Notes under the pieces: generated by a model
Told to the model about the DNA's origin: nothing
What the model saw: the letters and a program-made list of their open reading frames with translations, nothing else
Databases searched by the model: none
Shown here: positions 25,857 through 34,991 of the stretch, piece by piece
How the letters are laid out: each line of letters begins with the position of its first letter
Position numbering within the stretch: the stretch's first letter is position 1
Translations under genes and position numbers: made by a program
Source of the DNA: Oceanospirillum linum
Lineage (GTDB): Bacteria; Pseudomonadota; Gammaproteobacteria; Pseudomonadales; Halomonadaceae
Length of the DNA: 64,000 nt
Direction: 5' to 3'
Assembly (NCBI RefSeq): GCF_900182785.1
Contig: NZ_FXTS01000007.1
Span: 124,001-188,000 of the forward strand

Positions 25857-27440
25857 CTAGTGGCGGAAGTGACGCATTCCGGTAAACACCATCGCCATGC
25901 CGTGCTCATCCGCTGCATCAATAACTTCCTGATCGCGCATAGAGCCACCGGGCTGAATGACGGCGCTGATACCGGCTTTAGCTGCCGCATCGATACCATC
26001 ACGGAATGGGAAGAAAGCATCGGATGCCATTACAGACCCTGGTACTTCCAGGCCTTCATCCTCGGCCTTGATACCGGCGATTTTTGCACTGTACACACGG
26101 CTCATCTGGCCGGCACCTACACCAATGGTCTGACCGTTTCTTACGTAAACAATGGCGTTGGACTTAACGAATTTCGCTACCTTCCAGGCGAAGGCCAGAT
26201 CACGCATCTGTTCTTCAGTTGGTGCTTTTTTAGTCACAACTTTCAGGTCTTCGTCGGTCACCATGCCCAGATCACGATCCTGAACCAGCAGGCCGCCATT
26301 GACACGTTTGTAGTCCAGGCTGTGATCACGCTCACCCGGCCAGTTATCGCCGCAGTCCAGCAGGCGTACATTAGCTTTAGTCGCAACAATTGCACTAGCT
26401 TCTTCAGAAACTCCGGGTGCGATAATAACTTCAACAAACTGGCGATCCACAATCGATTTTGCAGTTTCAGCATCCAGAGGGCGGTTAAAAGCGATGATGC
26501 CGCCAAACGCTGATGTCGGGTCGGTCTGGAAGGCGAGTTCATATGCCTGCAGTGGGTTGTCTGCAATCGCAACACCGCAAGGGTTCGCGTGTTTTACGAT
26601 AACACAGGCTGGTTCTACGAATGATTTAACACATTCGAACGCAGCATCGGTATCTGCTACATTGTTGAAAGACAGCTCTTTACCCTGCAGCTGTTTGGCT
26701 GTGGATACACTGGCCTCAACCGGGTTTTTCTCAACATAGAAAGCCGCTTTCTGATGCGGGTTTTCACCATAGCGCATCTCTTGTTTTTTCTCATACTGCA
26801 CATTATAGGTACGTGCAAAATCTTCGCTGCCACCTTCAACCAGGCGACCAAAGTAGTTGGCGATCATGCCATCGTAAGCAGCGGTATGCTCAAACGCCTT
26901 AATGGCCAGATCAAAACGGGTCTGCTGCTCAACGGCACCGCCATTAGCGTCCATATCCGCCAGAATACGACTGTAATCATCTACATCAACGACAATAGAA
27001 ACAAAAGCGTGGTTTTTTGCCGTAGAACGCACCATGGTTGGCCCGCCGATGTCGATATTTTCTACTGCCATTTCCAGGGTGCAGTCATCACGGGCAACAG
27101 TGGCTTCAAACGGATAAAGGTTTACTGCAACCAAGTCGATACCCTGGATGCCATTCTCAGCCATCACAGCATCATCCTGACCGCGACGGGCCAGAATACC
27201 GCCGTGAATTTTTGGATGCAGTGTTTTAACGCGACCATCCATCATTTCAGGGAAGCCGGTGTAGTCAGAAACTTCAATCGCTGGTACACCCTGCTCTTTC
27301 AGCAATTTGTAGGTGCCGCCGGTGGACAGAATTTCAACACCGCGCTCGGTCAGTGCTTTGGCAAAGTCAACAACGCCGGTTTTATCCGAGACGCTGATTA
27401 ATGCCCGGCGAACCGGCAGATTTTGTGCTTTGGCAGACAT
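25857..27440 (-). CDS. purH: Bifunctional AICAR transformylase / IMP cyclohydrolase PurH
   Basis: PurH carries out the last two steps of IMP synthesis: formylation of AICAR and ring closure (family knowledge). The N-terminal MGS-like cyclohydrolase (about residues 1-200) has EILSTGGTYKLLKEQG and GRVKTLHPKIHGGIL. The C-terminal transformylase has RYGENPHQKAAFY, VIVKHANPCGVA and IQPGGSMRDQEVI. The 527-residue length is standard. It follows fis, as in pseudomonads, but purD, often next, is absent from this window. A terminator separates it from fis, so it has its own promoter. Confidence 0.98.
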   Translation of the reverse strand: MSAKAQNLPVRRALISVSDKTGVVDFAKALTERGVEILSTGGTYKLLKEQGVPAIEVSDYTGFPEMMDGRVKTLHPKIHGGILARRGQDDAVMAENGIQGIDLVAVNLYPFEATVARDDCTLEMAVENIDIGGPTMVRSTAKNHAFVSIVVDVDDYSRILADMDANGGAVEQQTRFDLAIKAFEHTAAYDGMIANYFGRLVEGGSEDFARTYNVQYEKKQEMRYGENPHQKAAFYVEKNPVEASVSTAKQLQGKELSFNNVADTDAAFECVKSFVEPACVIVKHANPCGVAIADNPLQAYELAFQTDPTSAFGGIIAFNRPLDAETAKSIVDRQFVEVIIAPGVSEEASAIVATKANVRLLDCGDNWPGERDHSLDYKRVNGGLLVQDRDLGMVTDEDLKVVTKKAPTEEQMRDLAFAWKVAKFVKSNAIVYVRNGQTIGVGAGQMSRVYSAKIAGIKAEDEGLEVPGSVMASDAFFPFRDGIDAAAKAGISAVIQPGGSMRDQEVIDAADEHGMAMVFTGMRHFRH

Positions 27441-27471
27441 AATGTGCTCTTTTCTCTTATATAGGTGAGTA

Positions 27472-27508
27472 AGAAAACAGAAAGCGGCAGAGGTAATCTG
27501 CCGCTTTC
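27472..27508 (-). terminator. Intrinsic terminator after fis
   Basis: An 11-bp perfect stem GAAAGCGGCAG/CTGCCGCTTTC with a 7-nt loop is followed on the minus strand by TGTTTTCTT. Confidence 0.85.
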
Positions 27509-27527
27509 ATCAAAAAGTCGGTTTGGG

Positions 27528-27842
27528 TTACAGCATGCCGTAGGTCTTTAGCTTTTTGCGCAAGGTACCACGGTTGAGGCCGAGAATCTCAGAAGCCTGA
27601 CTCTGATTGTCTTTCGTGTAGGCCATAACAGCTTCCAGCAGAGGAGCTTCAATCTCAGCCAGTACCATCTGGTAAAGATTACTGGCCGGCTGCCCATCAA
27701 GATGGGCAAAGTAATTACTCATCGCTTCTTCAACACTGGCACGCAGTGTCTTCTGGCCTGCCTGAGCCTGGGTGATGATCTCAGGGGGATTATCGGAGAT
27801 ATCTGTATTACTGCTCATATTCTTATCGCTAAGTGCGTTCAC
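27528..27842 (-). CDS. fis: DNA-binding protein Fis
   Basis: Fis is the growth-phase nucleoid protein that bends DNA and activates rRNA and many other promoters (family knowledge). The 104-residue product ends in the conserved helix-turn-helix NQSQASEILGLNRGTLRKKL. The GTG start at 27842 overlaps the dusB stop (GTGA) and has a strong GGAGGAGG site seven bases upstream. The internal ATG at 27818 has no comparable site. dusB-fis is the conserved gammaproteobacterial operon, closed here by a terminator. Confidence 0.97.
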   Translation of the reverse strand: MNALSDKNMSSNTDISDNPPEIITQAQAGQKTLRASVEEAMSNYFAHLDGQPASNLYQMVLAEIEAPLLEAVMAYTKDNQSQASEILGLNRGTLRKKLKTYGML

Positions 27843-28849
27843 AACAGCGCCTCCTCCATAAAGGAAGACACGTCATCTGCCTGATCCGGTTTCAGTATAA
27901 AGTGCTTAATAGCGGCTTGCTGCTCTTTGGGCTGCTCCAGTCGGTTAAAATACCGACGGAAGTCTGCACCGTGTTCATGTGAGCCCAGGTACCAGTTGAC
28001 GTGTTTCCGGGCGATGCGAACCCCCATCACCTCTCCGTAAAACTGATAAAGCTCGTTCAGGTGACGACTTAAAATGTCCAGGCGCGTCACCGCGTCAGGC
28101 TCAGGTAAATGTTCACCGGTTTCCAGAAAGTGACTGATCTGCCGAAATATCCAGGGATGCCCCTGAGCGCCTCGACCGATCATGACGGCATCTGCCCCCG
28201 TGTAGTCCATAACATAACGGGCTTTTTCCGGTGATGTAATATCACCATTGGCGAATACAGGAATTGAAATGCTCTGCTTTATTTGAGCAATAGTGTCGTA
28301 CTCTGCTTCGCCTTTGTAGGCATCAGCACGGGTTCGGCCATGGACAGCTAACGCCTGAATTCCGCTTTGTTCAGCAATATGAGCGATGGTAACGCCATTG
28401 CGGTGCTCGTGATCCCAGCCAGTGCGAATTTTGAGTGTGACCGGAATATCCACAGCGCCGACAACGGCATCCAAAATATCGGAAACAAGCTTTTCATCTT
28501 TTAACAAAGCGGACCCTGCGGCTTTATTACAGACTTTTTTGGCTGGGCAGCCCATGTTGATATCAATAATCTGAGCGCCATGTTCTGCATTCAGACGGGC
28601 AGCTTCAGCTAGCATATCCGGATCCCCACCCGCAATTTGCACGGATCTGGGCTCTTCTTCGCCGCTATGATTCATCCGCAAGCGGGATTTTCGGGTATTC
28701 CAAAGCTTCACATCTGAGGTGACCATTTCTGACACCACAAGACCTGCACCCATTTCACGGCAGAGTTGCCGGAAGGGGCGATCGGTAACGCCAGCCATGG
28801 GGGCAAGAATAACCGGGCTGTCTAAGGTGTAAGAACCAATTTTAACCAT
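27839..28849 (-). CDS. dusB: tRNA-dihydrouridine synthase B
   Basis: DusB is an FMN enzyme that reduces uridine in the tRNA D-loop (family knowledge). Motifs are VILAPMAGVTDRPFRQLCRE, the catalytic-cysteine region DINMGCPAKKVCNKAAGSAL, LAVHGRTRADAYKG, and FANGDITSPEKARYVM, with GADAVMIGRGAQGHPWIF near the phosphate site. The 336-residue length is near the family norm. It is translationally coupled to fis. Confidence 0.97.
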   Translation of the reverse strand: MVKIGSYTLDSPVILAPMAGVTDRPFRQLCREMGAGLVVSEMVTSDVKLWNTRKSRLRMNHSGEEEPRSVQIAGGDPDMLAEAARLNAEHGAQIIDINMGCPAKKVCNKAAGSALLKDEKLVSDILDAVVGAVDIPVTLKIRTGWDHEHRNGVTIAHIAEQSGIQALAVHGRTRADAYKGEAEYDTIAQIKQSISIPVFANGDITSPEKARYVMDYTGADAVMIGRGAQGHPWIFRQISHFLETGEHLPEPDAVTRLDILSRHLNELYQFYGEVMGVRIARKHVNWYLGSHEHGADFRRYFNRLEQPKEQQAAIKHFILKPDQADDVSSFMEEALL

Positions 28850-29122
28850 GGGTAACCGTAAAATATAAACGCTACACCAGGGTATTGGCGCAGAGTTTCG
28901 TTAGGCTTTAAAAAAGCGCTAAGCATTGTAAATCGAGGGGCGCTAATGATACTAGGAATCCGGCAAGTGTAAAGCTGAACTCAGAATATATTGATCAAAA
29001 TATATACAATATTGCACCCTGATATGGAAGCCCTGCTCTACTCATGCAGATAGCAGGGCGTAGTTTGGTGGGAAAGCTGTAAGCGTTGCGCTGTTTATGA
29101 TGGCCTCTATTATTTGCAGGCG
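28850..29122. promoter_or_regulatory. dusB upstream region / gdhA downstream region
   Basis: This 273-bp AT-rich gap should contain the dusB-fis promoter. A perfect 8-bp inverted repeat GCCCTGCT/AGCAGGGC (29030-29037 and 29052-29059) lies near the gdhA end and may act in termination, without a T-run. No gene is seen. Confidence 0.4.
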
Positions 29123-30475
29123 CTAGACAACGCCCTGTTCGATCATGGCATCTGCCACTCGGCGAAAACCGGCAATATTTGCCCCCAGTACCAAGTTGTG
29201 TGGCTGGCCGAACTCTGTCGCTGTTTTGCTGCAGCGCTGATGGATATCATGCATGATCTCTTTCAGGCGACTTTCAACCTGTTCAAAAGAAAGTTGCTGC
29301 ATGCTGGCATTCTGACTCATTTCCAGCTGACTGGTGGCGACTCCGCCTGCGTTGGCTGCTTTGCCTGGGCCATAATGAATTTTGTTTTCCAGAAAAATTT
29401 CCACAGCTTCTGGTGTTGAAGGCATATTGGCCCCTTCACTGATACAGCGGCAGTTGTTGGCTATCAGAGCTTTTGCATCAGATTCGGTCAGCTCATTCTG
29501 GGTTGCGCAAGGGAATGCGGCATCGGCCTGATAACGCCAGACGGCATGTCCGTCTTCCGGGTATTCATTGATAGGGGTAAACTCCGCATGGTGATGCTTT
29601 TCCAGATAGTGCTGCAAAGATACCCGCTTTAGTTCTTTCAGCTCTTTCAGTAATGCTAAATCAATACCTTTTGCATCGAAAAGGGTGCCGGATGAATCTG
29701 TGGCGGTTACTGGCTTCGCGCCTAACTGGTACAACTTTTCGATAGTGTAAATGGCAACGTTGCCAGCCCCGGAAACCAGACAGGTTTTACCCGCCAGACT
29801 ACTGCCTGCAGATTCCAGCATATTTTGGGCAAAATAAACACAACCATAACCGGTGGCTTCTTTACGTACCAGTGAGCCGCCCCACAGCAGACCCTTTCCA
29901 GTCAGAACGCCGTCATATCGACCTGTCAGTCGCTTGTACTGACCAAACATATAACCGATCTCCCGGGCACCAACACCGATATCTCCTGCCGGTACATCGG
30001 TTGTTGGGCCGATATGGCGATAGAGTTCTGTCATAAATGATTGGCAAAAACGCATGATCTCCTGATCGGAGCGACCTTTAGGGTCAAAGTTACTTCCGCC
30101 CTTTCCGCCGCCGATCTGCAGACCGGTTAGTGCATTTTTGAAGATCTGCTCGAAACCGAGAAATTTAATAATGCCGGCATTTACAGATGGGTGAAAACGC
30201 AGGCCTCCCTTGTAAGGGCCAAGTGCCGAGTTAAACTCAATTCGATAACCCTTATTGATGCGAACCTCTCCCTGGTCATCGACCCAAGGGACACGGAACA
30301 TGATTTGCCGCTCCGGCTCAACCATTCTCTCTATAATATGGTTCTTTTGGTACTGAGGGCTCTGGGCCAACAAGGGCTCCAGTGATTCCAGTACTTCTTC
30401 AACGGCCTGATAGAACTCAGTTTGCGCTGGGCTTGAAGCCATTAAGCCAGTAATAGTGTTGTGGATATACGGCAT
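29123..30475 (-). CDS. gdhA: NADP-specific glutamate dehydrogenase
   Basis: GdhA aminates 2-oxoglutarate to glutamate with NADPH under ammonium sufficiency (family knowledge). The 450-residue length and motifs identify the hexameric class I enzyme: YKGGLRFHPSVN, the catalytic lysine in IGGGKGGSNFDPKGRSD, PAGDIGVGAREIGYM, and a Rossmann GAGNVA. An AGGGGA site precedes the ATG. It interrupts the conserved order DUF3426-dusB-fis-purH, and a repeated TTTTGGTGCA element lies upstream. Confidence 0.97.
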   Translation of the reverse strand: MPYIHNTITGLMASSPAQTEFYQAVEEVLESLEPLLAQSPQYQKNHIIERMVEPERQIMFRVPWVDDQGEVRINKGYRIEFNSALGPYKGGLRFHPSVNAGIIKFLGFEQIFKNALTGLQIGGGKGGSNFDPKGRSDQEIMRFCQSFMTELYRHIGPTTDVPAGDIGVGAREIGYMFGQYKRLTGRYDGVLTGKGLLWGGSLVRKEATGYGCVYFAQNMLESAGSSLAGKTCLVSGAGNVAIYTIEKLYQLGAKPVTATDSSGTLFDAKGIDLALLKELKELKRVSLQHYLEKHHHAEFTPINEYPEDGHAVWRYQADAAFPCATQNELTESDAKALIANNCRCISEGANMPSTPEAVEIFLENKIHYGPGKAANAGGVATSQLEMSQNASMQQLSFEQVESRLKEIMHDIHQRCSKTATEFGQPHNLVLGANIAGFRRVADAMIEQGVV

Positions 30476-30783
30476 AGGTTCCCCTGTTTGAATACATCAT
30501 CATGGCAGCTCTTCCAGCTCGTTATGAAAGATACCGACTTGCTTATGCTTTTTTTGCATGCGGCGATGATAATAAAGAATAGGGTCGACATAAATGCTCC
30601 AAAAGTGGTCATTCAGATTTATTTTGGTGCAAAATATGGCTGGCGTATCTATTTAATAGCTTTTCTGTATTTTTTTGGTGCACGAGTGCTTTATCTTGGT
30701 GATAAGAAGGAAGGGTAGGTAGATGCTGAAGCAGATTTTTTACGCTTAAAAAGAAGATGCGTCCTTACTTGCCTGCCGGCATT
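30476..30783. promoter_or_regulatory. gdhA upstream region with repeated TTTTGGTGCA
   Basis: The 308-bp gap upstream of gdhA holds TTTTGGTGCA at 30622-30631 and 30673-30682, 51 bp apart. Read on the gdhA strand this is TGCACCAAAA, which matches the left half of the enteric NtrC site as I recall it. No complete dyad and no clear -24/-12 promoter are seen. An 85-codon hydrophobic frame crossing it on the plus strand looks spurious. A GCCGGC hairpin at 30775-30794 straddles the stop of the next gene. Confidence 0.45.
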
Positions 30784-31737
30784 TTAAAGCCGGCTGGATG
30801 GGAAGAGGTAGACACTGAAGCTGTGAGGCGTATTTGTTTTTGCTCGGACCGGGAGTGTTAGTGCGATAGGGAGGTCTGGAGGTAGCATCTGATCAGCAAA
30901 AGGTTTGCCTTGCAGATAGGTCTCAGGCTGATAGATAAATTCGGCGATAGCTTTACCGCGTTCATCCCGCAGCTCCAACTGAATGGCTGGGAAAGGCAGC
31001 TCATTGGTCGTTGGGTTGTTCAGCACCAGGTCGGCGCTGGTTTGAGTGCCCTCTGTTTTAATTGCTTGCTGGGATACCTCCAGCACATCAAAGTCTGAAG
31101 GAAGGTAATGTTCGCAGCTTGAAAGGCTGCAAATCGCTTCGGCAAATCCTGAAAGCCCAGGAGATTGGCTGAGTGCCCGGGTATTACTCCAGAGCAAAAT
31201 TAAAATCAGAAGCACAAGCCCCGCTGCGGCGCTGGCCGGAATCCACGGGACTCCCCGGGGGATAGGAATTTCCACCTTTCTTTTGGCCGGAGGTGGTGTA
31301 TCTGCTTGTGCAGAAAAATGCAGGTCAGGACTGATAGGCGGAAGGTCTTCACGCTCTGCTGTCAATGCTACATCGTTGGGATGTTGGTGATCCGTGAGCT
31401 GATTTTCCTTATGGACAGAAGTAGGGGGTTCCTCACTTAAAGGTGATCCCAAGGGAATATCTTCTGCCTGGAGGTGCTCGGGAGGCAGGCTGCTGGCCTG
31501 CTCTGCATTACACGGTGATGTGGTTACAGGTTGTATTTCGTTGTCAGGCTCTTCTATCTGAGACTGAGGTGCGACGGTATGTTGCTTTGATCCTAGTTCA
31601 AACAAATGGTTAGCTGCATTGAAAATTTTCTTACAACGGCCGCAACGTGCAACGCCAAAGGCCTGTTGCAGGTCTGCATCAGAAATAACAAAGCAGGTTG
31701 AGCAGTGCGGGCAGCGAGTAAGCCGGTCATCCATCAT
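30784..31737 (-). CDS. Zinc-ribbon membrane protein, DUF3426
   Basis: The 317-residue protein begins with an MJ0042-type zinc ribbon (CPHCSTCF ... CGRCKKIF, residues about 9-37). A long acidic, Pro/Glu-rich linker follows (about 50-160), then one membrane helix (AAAGLVLLILILLWS, about 170-188) and a DUF3426 domain on the far side. The function is not established. It follows prmA on the same strand, the standard gammaproteobacterial neighbour. The start could be either of two adjacent ATG codons. Confidence 0.9.
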   Translation of the reverse strand: MMDDRLTRCPHCSTCFVISDADLQQAFGVARCGRCKKIFNAANHLFELGSKQHTVAPQSQIEEPDNEIQPVTTSPCNAEQASSLPPEHLQAEDIPLGSPLSEEPPTSVHKENQLTDHQHPNDVALTAEREDLPPISPDLHFSAQADTPPPAKRKVEIPIPRGVPWIPASAAAGLVLLILILLWSNTRALSQSPGLSGFAEAICSLSSCEHYLPSDFDVLEVSQQAIKTEGTQTSADLVLNNPTTNELPFPAIQLELRDERGKAIAEFIYQPETYLQGKPFADQMLPPDLPIALTLPVRAKTNTPHSFSVYLFPSSRL

Positions 31738-31791
31738 CGGTCTGTCATTTTTCCAACAAGAGTCTGAGTTACATCATAAGATTATGAAAGC

Positions 31792-31827
31792 AAACAGGCA
31801 ATCCCATTCGTCGGGGATCCCCTGTTT
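31792..31827 (-). terminator. Hairpin after prmA
   Basis: The AAACAGG/CCTGTTT stem continues past a 2-nt internal loop into ATCCC/GGGAT. On the minus strand it is followed by GCTTTC, a modest T-tract. It lies 60 bp past the prmA stop. Confidence 0.55.
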
Positions 31828-31888
31828 ATAACAGCTTCAAGTCATTGAGCAAAGTGTACTTTTTTCGTTTTGAGCGTAGCCTGGCAGA

Positions 31889-32788
31889 TCAGGATTGGAC
31901 TTTTGTAGCGCTCAGGCAGACCCACTCCTCTTTCTGATGTACAGGCTCAAAGTCAAACCATGGCTGGTAAGCGGCAATGACCTCATCAGCCTGATGTGAC
32001 AAAATGCCAGACAGCACCAGGTTACCCTGATCTTTAACCAGAGCCGCAAGAGTCGGGGCGAGGTCGATCAGAGGGCCTGCCAGAATATTGGCCAGCATCA
32101 GGTCTGCTTGTATATCATCGATTTTTCCGGGGTAATAAACGTCAAAGCTATCTGCCGGAAGGCTGTTCCGATCTGTGTTTTCCCGGGTGGCAACCAGAGC
32201 TTGAGGGTCATTATCTACGCCATAAGCCTTTTCGGCACCTAACAGCAAGGCAGCAACTCCCAAAATACCTGAACCACAGCCATAATCGATAACCGTTTGG
32301 CCTGATACGTCGTGCTGATCGAGCCACTCCAGGCACATAAAAGTAGTGGGGTGCGTGCCGGTACCAAAGGCCAGTCCCGGGTCTAGCACCAGGTTTGTTG
32401 CTTCTGGGTCCGGAGCTTCTTTCCAGCTTGGGCAAACCCAGAGCCGGTTACCAACCTGTATGGGGTGGAAGTTTTCCATCCACTCCCGCTCCCAATCTTT
32501 GTCTTCGAGGATCTCCAGGCGGGATGCCGGAAAGGGTTGATCCGGGAATACAGAAGCCCAGCCACTTTGCAGTGCTTCAATCATGGCCTTACTGTCTTGT
32601 TCGGCATCAAACAGCCCTGTAATACGGGTTTGTTGCCAAAGGGGCGTTGTACCTCTGATGGGCTCAAAAAGAGGCTGGTCCGCACCGTCTTCCAGAGTTA
32701 CAGCATTGGCATCAGCGGCCAACAGCAACTCTTCCAGAACTTCCGCATGGGCAGGTGTGGTATCGATCTTAATCTGAAGCCAGGGCAT
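31889..32788 (-). CDS. prmA: Ribosomal protein L11 methyltransferase PrmA
   Basis: PrmA trimethylates L11 on several amino groups using SAM (family knowledge). From the ATG at 32788, which has GGAG upstream, the product is 299 residues and begins MPWLQIKID, as in the family. A longer frame to 32965 has no support. Motifs are LDPGLAFGTGTHPTTFMCLE and the SAM site VIDYGCGSGILGVAALLLGA, then MLANILAGPL. An accC terminator lies upstream, so prmA is probably transcribed separately. Confidence 0.97.
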   Translation of the reverse strand: MPWLQIKIDTTPAHAEVLEELLLAADANAVTLEDGADQPLFEPIRGTTPLWQQTRITGLFDAEQDSKAMIEALQSGWASVFPDQPFPASRLEILEDKDWEREWMENFHPIQVGNRLWVCPSWKEAPDPEATNLVLDPGLAFGTGTHPTTFMCLEWLDQHDVSGQTVIDYGCGSGILGVAALLLGAEKAYGVDNDPQALVATRENTDRNSLPADSFDVYYPGKIDDIQADLMLANILAGPLIDLAPTLAALVKDQGNLVLSGILSHQADEVIAAYQPWFDFEPVHQKEEWVCLSATKVQS

Positions 32789-32962
32789 GGTTTTCTCCGG
32801 GACTGAATCTCTGAATTCCTGAGCCAACACTGGCTCTATGTGGTGCATTGTACACTGAATTCGGTAATGATTCGGAGAATGAGTTTCTAAAAAGTTAGTC
32901 GTAAATGATGGTGGGTTTGCTCTGCAGAGCCGTCGCAGGTGATATTTTTCCTGTATCCATAT

Positions 32963-32996
32963 CAAAAAAAACCGGAAGCACCTGGCTTCCGGTTTT
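32963..32996 (-). terminator. Intrinsic terminator after accC
   Basis: A 12-bp stem AAAACCGGAAGC/GCTTCCGGTTTT with a 5-nt loop has an eight-base T-run on the minus strand. Confidence 0.92.
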
Positions 32997-33034
32997 CAGC
33001 GGTTGGTTATCCACAAAGATATTAACTGAATGGA

Positions 33035-34375
33035 TTACAAAGACAGTTTTTTCTCAAGGTAGTGAATGTTGACGCCACCTTCCATAAAGCCGCTGTCACG
33101 AACCAGGTCTTGTTGCAGTCCAATGTTGGATTTAATGCCATCAATGACAATTTCATCCAGAGCACTGCGCATGCGGGTTAGTGCAATCTCGCGGGTTTCA
33201 CCCCAGGTAATCAGCTTGCCGATCAGGGAATCATAATAAGGCGGTACGCTGTAGCCGTCATATAGATGACTATCCATCCGAACACCCAGACCGCCGGGAG
33301 CATGGAAGTGGTCGACTTTACCCGGTGAGGGCAGGAAGGTTTTAGAGTCTTCCGCATTGATGCGACACTCAAAAGAGTGGCCACGAATCACGATGTCTTC
33401 CTGCTTGATACTCAAAGGCAGGCCGCTGGCAATACGTAGCTGTTCTTTCACGATATCAACGCCGGTAACCATCTCGGAAACCGGATGTTCAACCTGTACG
33501 CGGGTGTTCATTTCAATGAAGTAGAAACCGCCATCTTCGTAAAGAAACTCGAATGTGCCGGCGCCACGATAGCCAATTTCAACACAGGCCCGCACACAGC
33601 GTTCCTGCACTTCACGGCGAATATCATCAGGAATACCCGGTGCTGGTGCTTCTTCCAGAACCTTCTGATGCCGACGCTGCAATGAACAGTCGCGATCACC
33701 CAGGTGAATTGCACTGCCCTGACCATCTGCCAGCACCTGAATCTCAACGTGACGAGGGTTCTGCAGGAACTTCTCCATGTAAACCGTATCATCACCGAAA
33801 GCCGCTTTGGCTTCTGCTTTCGTTACTTGTACAGCGTTTACCAGGTGTGCTTCGGTATGGACAACGCGCATACCCCGGCCACCACCACCGGCGGCGGCTT
33901 TGATAATGACCGGCAGTCCAATACGGCGGGCTGTCTGAACCACAAATTCAGGGTCATCCGGTAACGGGCCATCAGAACCTGGAACCGTAGGGACACCGGC
34001 TTTTTTCATCGCATCAATGGCAGATACTTTATCACCCATCAGGCGAATAACGTCAGCAGTCGGGCCGATGAATTTGAAGCCGCAGCGTTCTACCTGCTCT
34101 GCGAAGTCAGCGTTTTCCGCAAGGAAACCATAGCCGGGGTGGATACCCTCGGAATCGGTAACTTCTGCGGCACTGATAATGGCAGGAATGTTCAGGTAGC
34201 TATCGGTGGAGGATGCCGGGCCGATACATACAGATTCGTCAGCCAGACGAACATGCATCAGGTCGCGGTCAGCGGCAGAGTGAACGGCTACAGTCTTTAT
34301 GCCCAGTTCTTTACAGGCACGCAGAATACGTAGCGCAATTTCACCCCGGTTTGCAATAAGTACTTTATCAAGCAT
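33035..34375 (-). CDS. accC: Acetyl-CoA carboxylase biotin carboxylase subunit
   Basis: AccC carboxylates the biotin on AccB with ATP and bicarbonate, the first half of malonyl-CoA synthesis (family knowledge). The ATP-grasp enzyme shows NRGEIALRILRACKELG at its start, the glycine loop KAAAGGGGRGMRVV, RDCSLQRRHQKVLEEAPAP and FIEMNTRVQVEHPVSE. The 446-residue length is standard. It follows accB by 57 bp and ends at a strong terminator. Confidence 0.99.
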   Translation of the reverse strand: MLDKVLIANRGEIALRILRACKELGIKTVAVHSAADRDLMHVRLADESVCIGPASSTDSYLNIPAIISAAEVTDSEGIHPGYGFLAENADFAEQVERCGFKFIGPTADVIRLMGDKVSAIDAMKKAGVPTVPGSDGPLPDDPEFVVQTARRIGLPVIIKAAAGGGGRGMRVVHTEAHLVNAVQVTKAEAKAAFGDDTVYMEKFLQNPRHVEIQVLADGQGSAIHLGDRDCSLQRRHQKVLEEAPAPGIPDDIRREVQERCVRACVEIGYRGAGTFEFLYEDGGFYFIEMNTRVQVEHPVSEMVTGVDIVKEQLRIASGLPLSIKQEDIVIRGHSFECRINAEDSKTFLPSPGKVDHFHAPGGLGVRMDSHLYDGYSVPPYYDSLIGKLITWGETREIALTRMRSALDEIVIDGIKSNIGLQQDLVRDSGFMEGGVNIHYLEKKLSL

Positions 34376-34432
34376 GATCGAGCCTTATGAATTCTGGAGT
34401 CAAAAAAGAGATGTCAGTCGTTTTGGCAAAAC

Positions 34433-34882
34433 TTAAACGATAGACACCAGTGGCTGATCAAATTCAACAGGCTGACCATCTTCAACCAGAATCTCGCCCA
34501 CAGTGCCGTCTTTATCTGCTTCGATCTGGTTCATCATTTTCATGGCTTCAACGATGCAGATAGTATCGCCTTTCTTAACCTGCTGGCCTACTTCAACGAA
34601 GACTTTTGCGCCTGGGGCTGGTGAACGGTAGAAAGTACCTACCATTGGGGATTTGACCAGATGTCCTGCAGGGGCTGCTGGAGCAGGAGCTGATGCCTCA
34701 GCCGTTGCTGGAGCCGCAGCTGCTGGGGCCGGAGCCGCCATTGGAGCCGGTGCATACTGAACCTGAGCGGTGCTCATATTACGGCTGATGCGAACAGACT
34801 CTTCGCCTTCCTGGATTTCGATCTCAGCAATGTTGGATTCTTCCAGCAGCTCAATCAGTTTTTTTACTTTACGAATATCCAT
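34433..34882 (-). CDS. accB: Biotin carboxyl carrier protein AccB
   Basis: AccB carries the biotin cofactor between AccC and the carboxyltransferase (family knowledge). The 149-residue product from ATG 34882 begins MDIRKVKKLIELLEES, as in the family. An Ala/Pro-rich linker follows (about residues 43-75), then the biotinyl domain with the modified Lys in VEAMKMMNQI. An extension to 34954 is possible in frame but not supported. Confidence 0.98.
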   Translation of the reverse strand: MDIRKVKKLIELLEESNIAEIEIQEGEESVRISRNMSTAQVQYAPAPMAAPAPAAAAPATAEASAPAPAAPAGHLVKSPMVGTFYRSPAPGAKVFVEVGQQVKKGDTICIVEAMKMMNQIEADKDGTVGEILVEDGQPVEFDQPLVSIV

Positions 34883-34991
34883 GATCAATCTCTTTTCACT
34901 TGTGTGTGGAACATGAGTCAGCGTCATACGCTGGCTGTTATTGGCTTTCTGCAAAGGCAGAGAATTTCAGGCCTGATAGGGAGGTGCCCGA

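Noticed and set aside
25860..27401. Long plus-strand frames opposite purH (217 and 215 codons)
   Set aside because: They are shadows of a strongly coding minus-strand gene, with low-complexity, Cys/His-rich translations and no ribosome sites.
30461..30718. Plus-strand frame of 85 codons upstream of gdhA
   Set aside because: It starts inside the gdhA coding end, has no ribosome site and no family. Its hydrophobicity reflects AT-rich sequence. Kept only as noncoding region.
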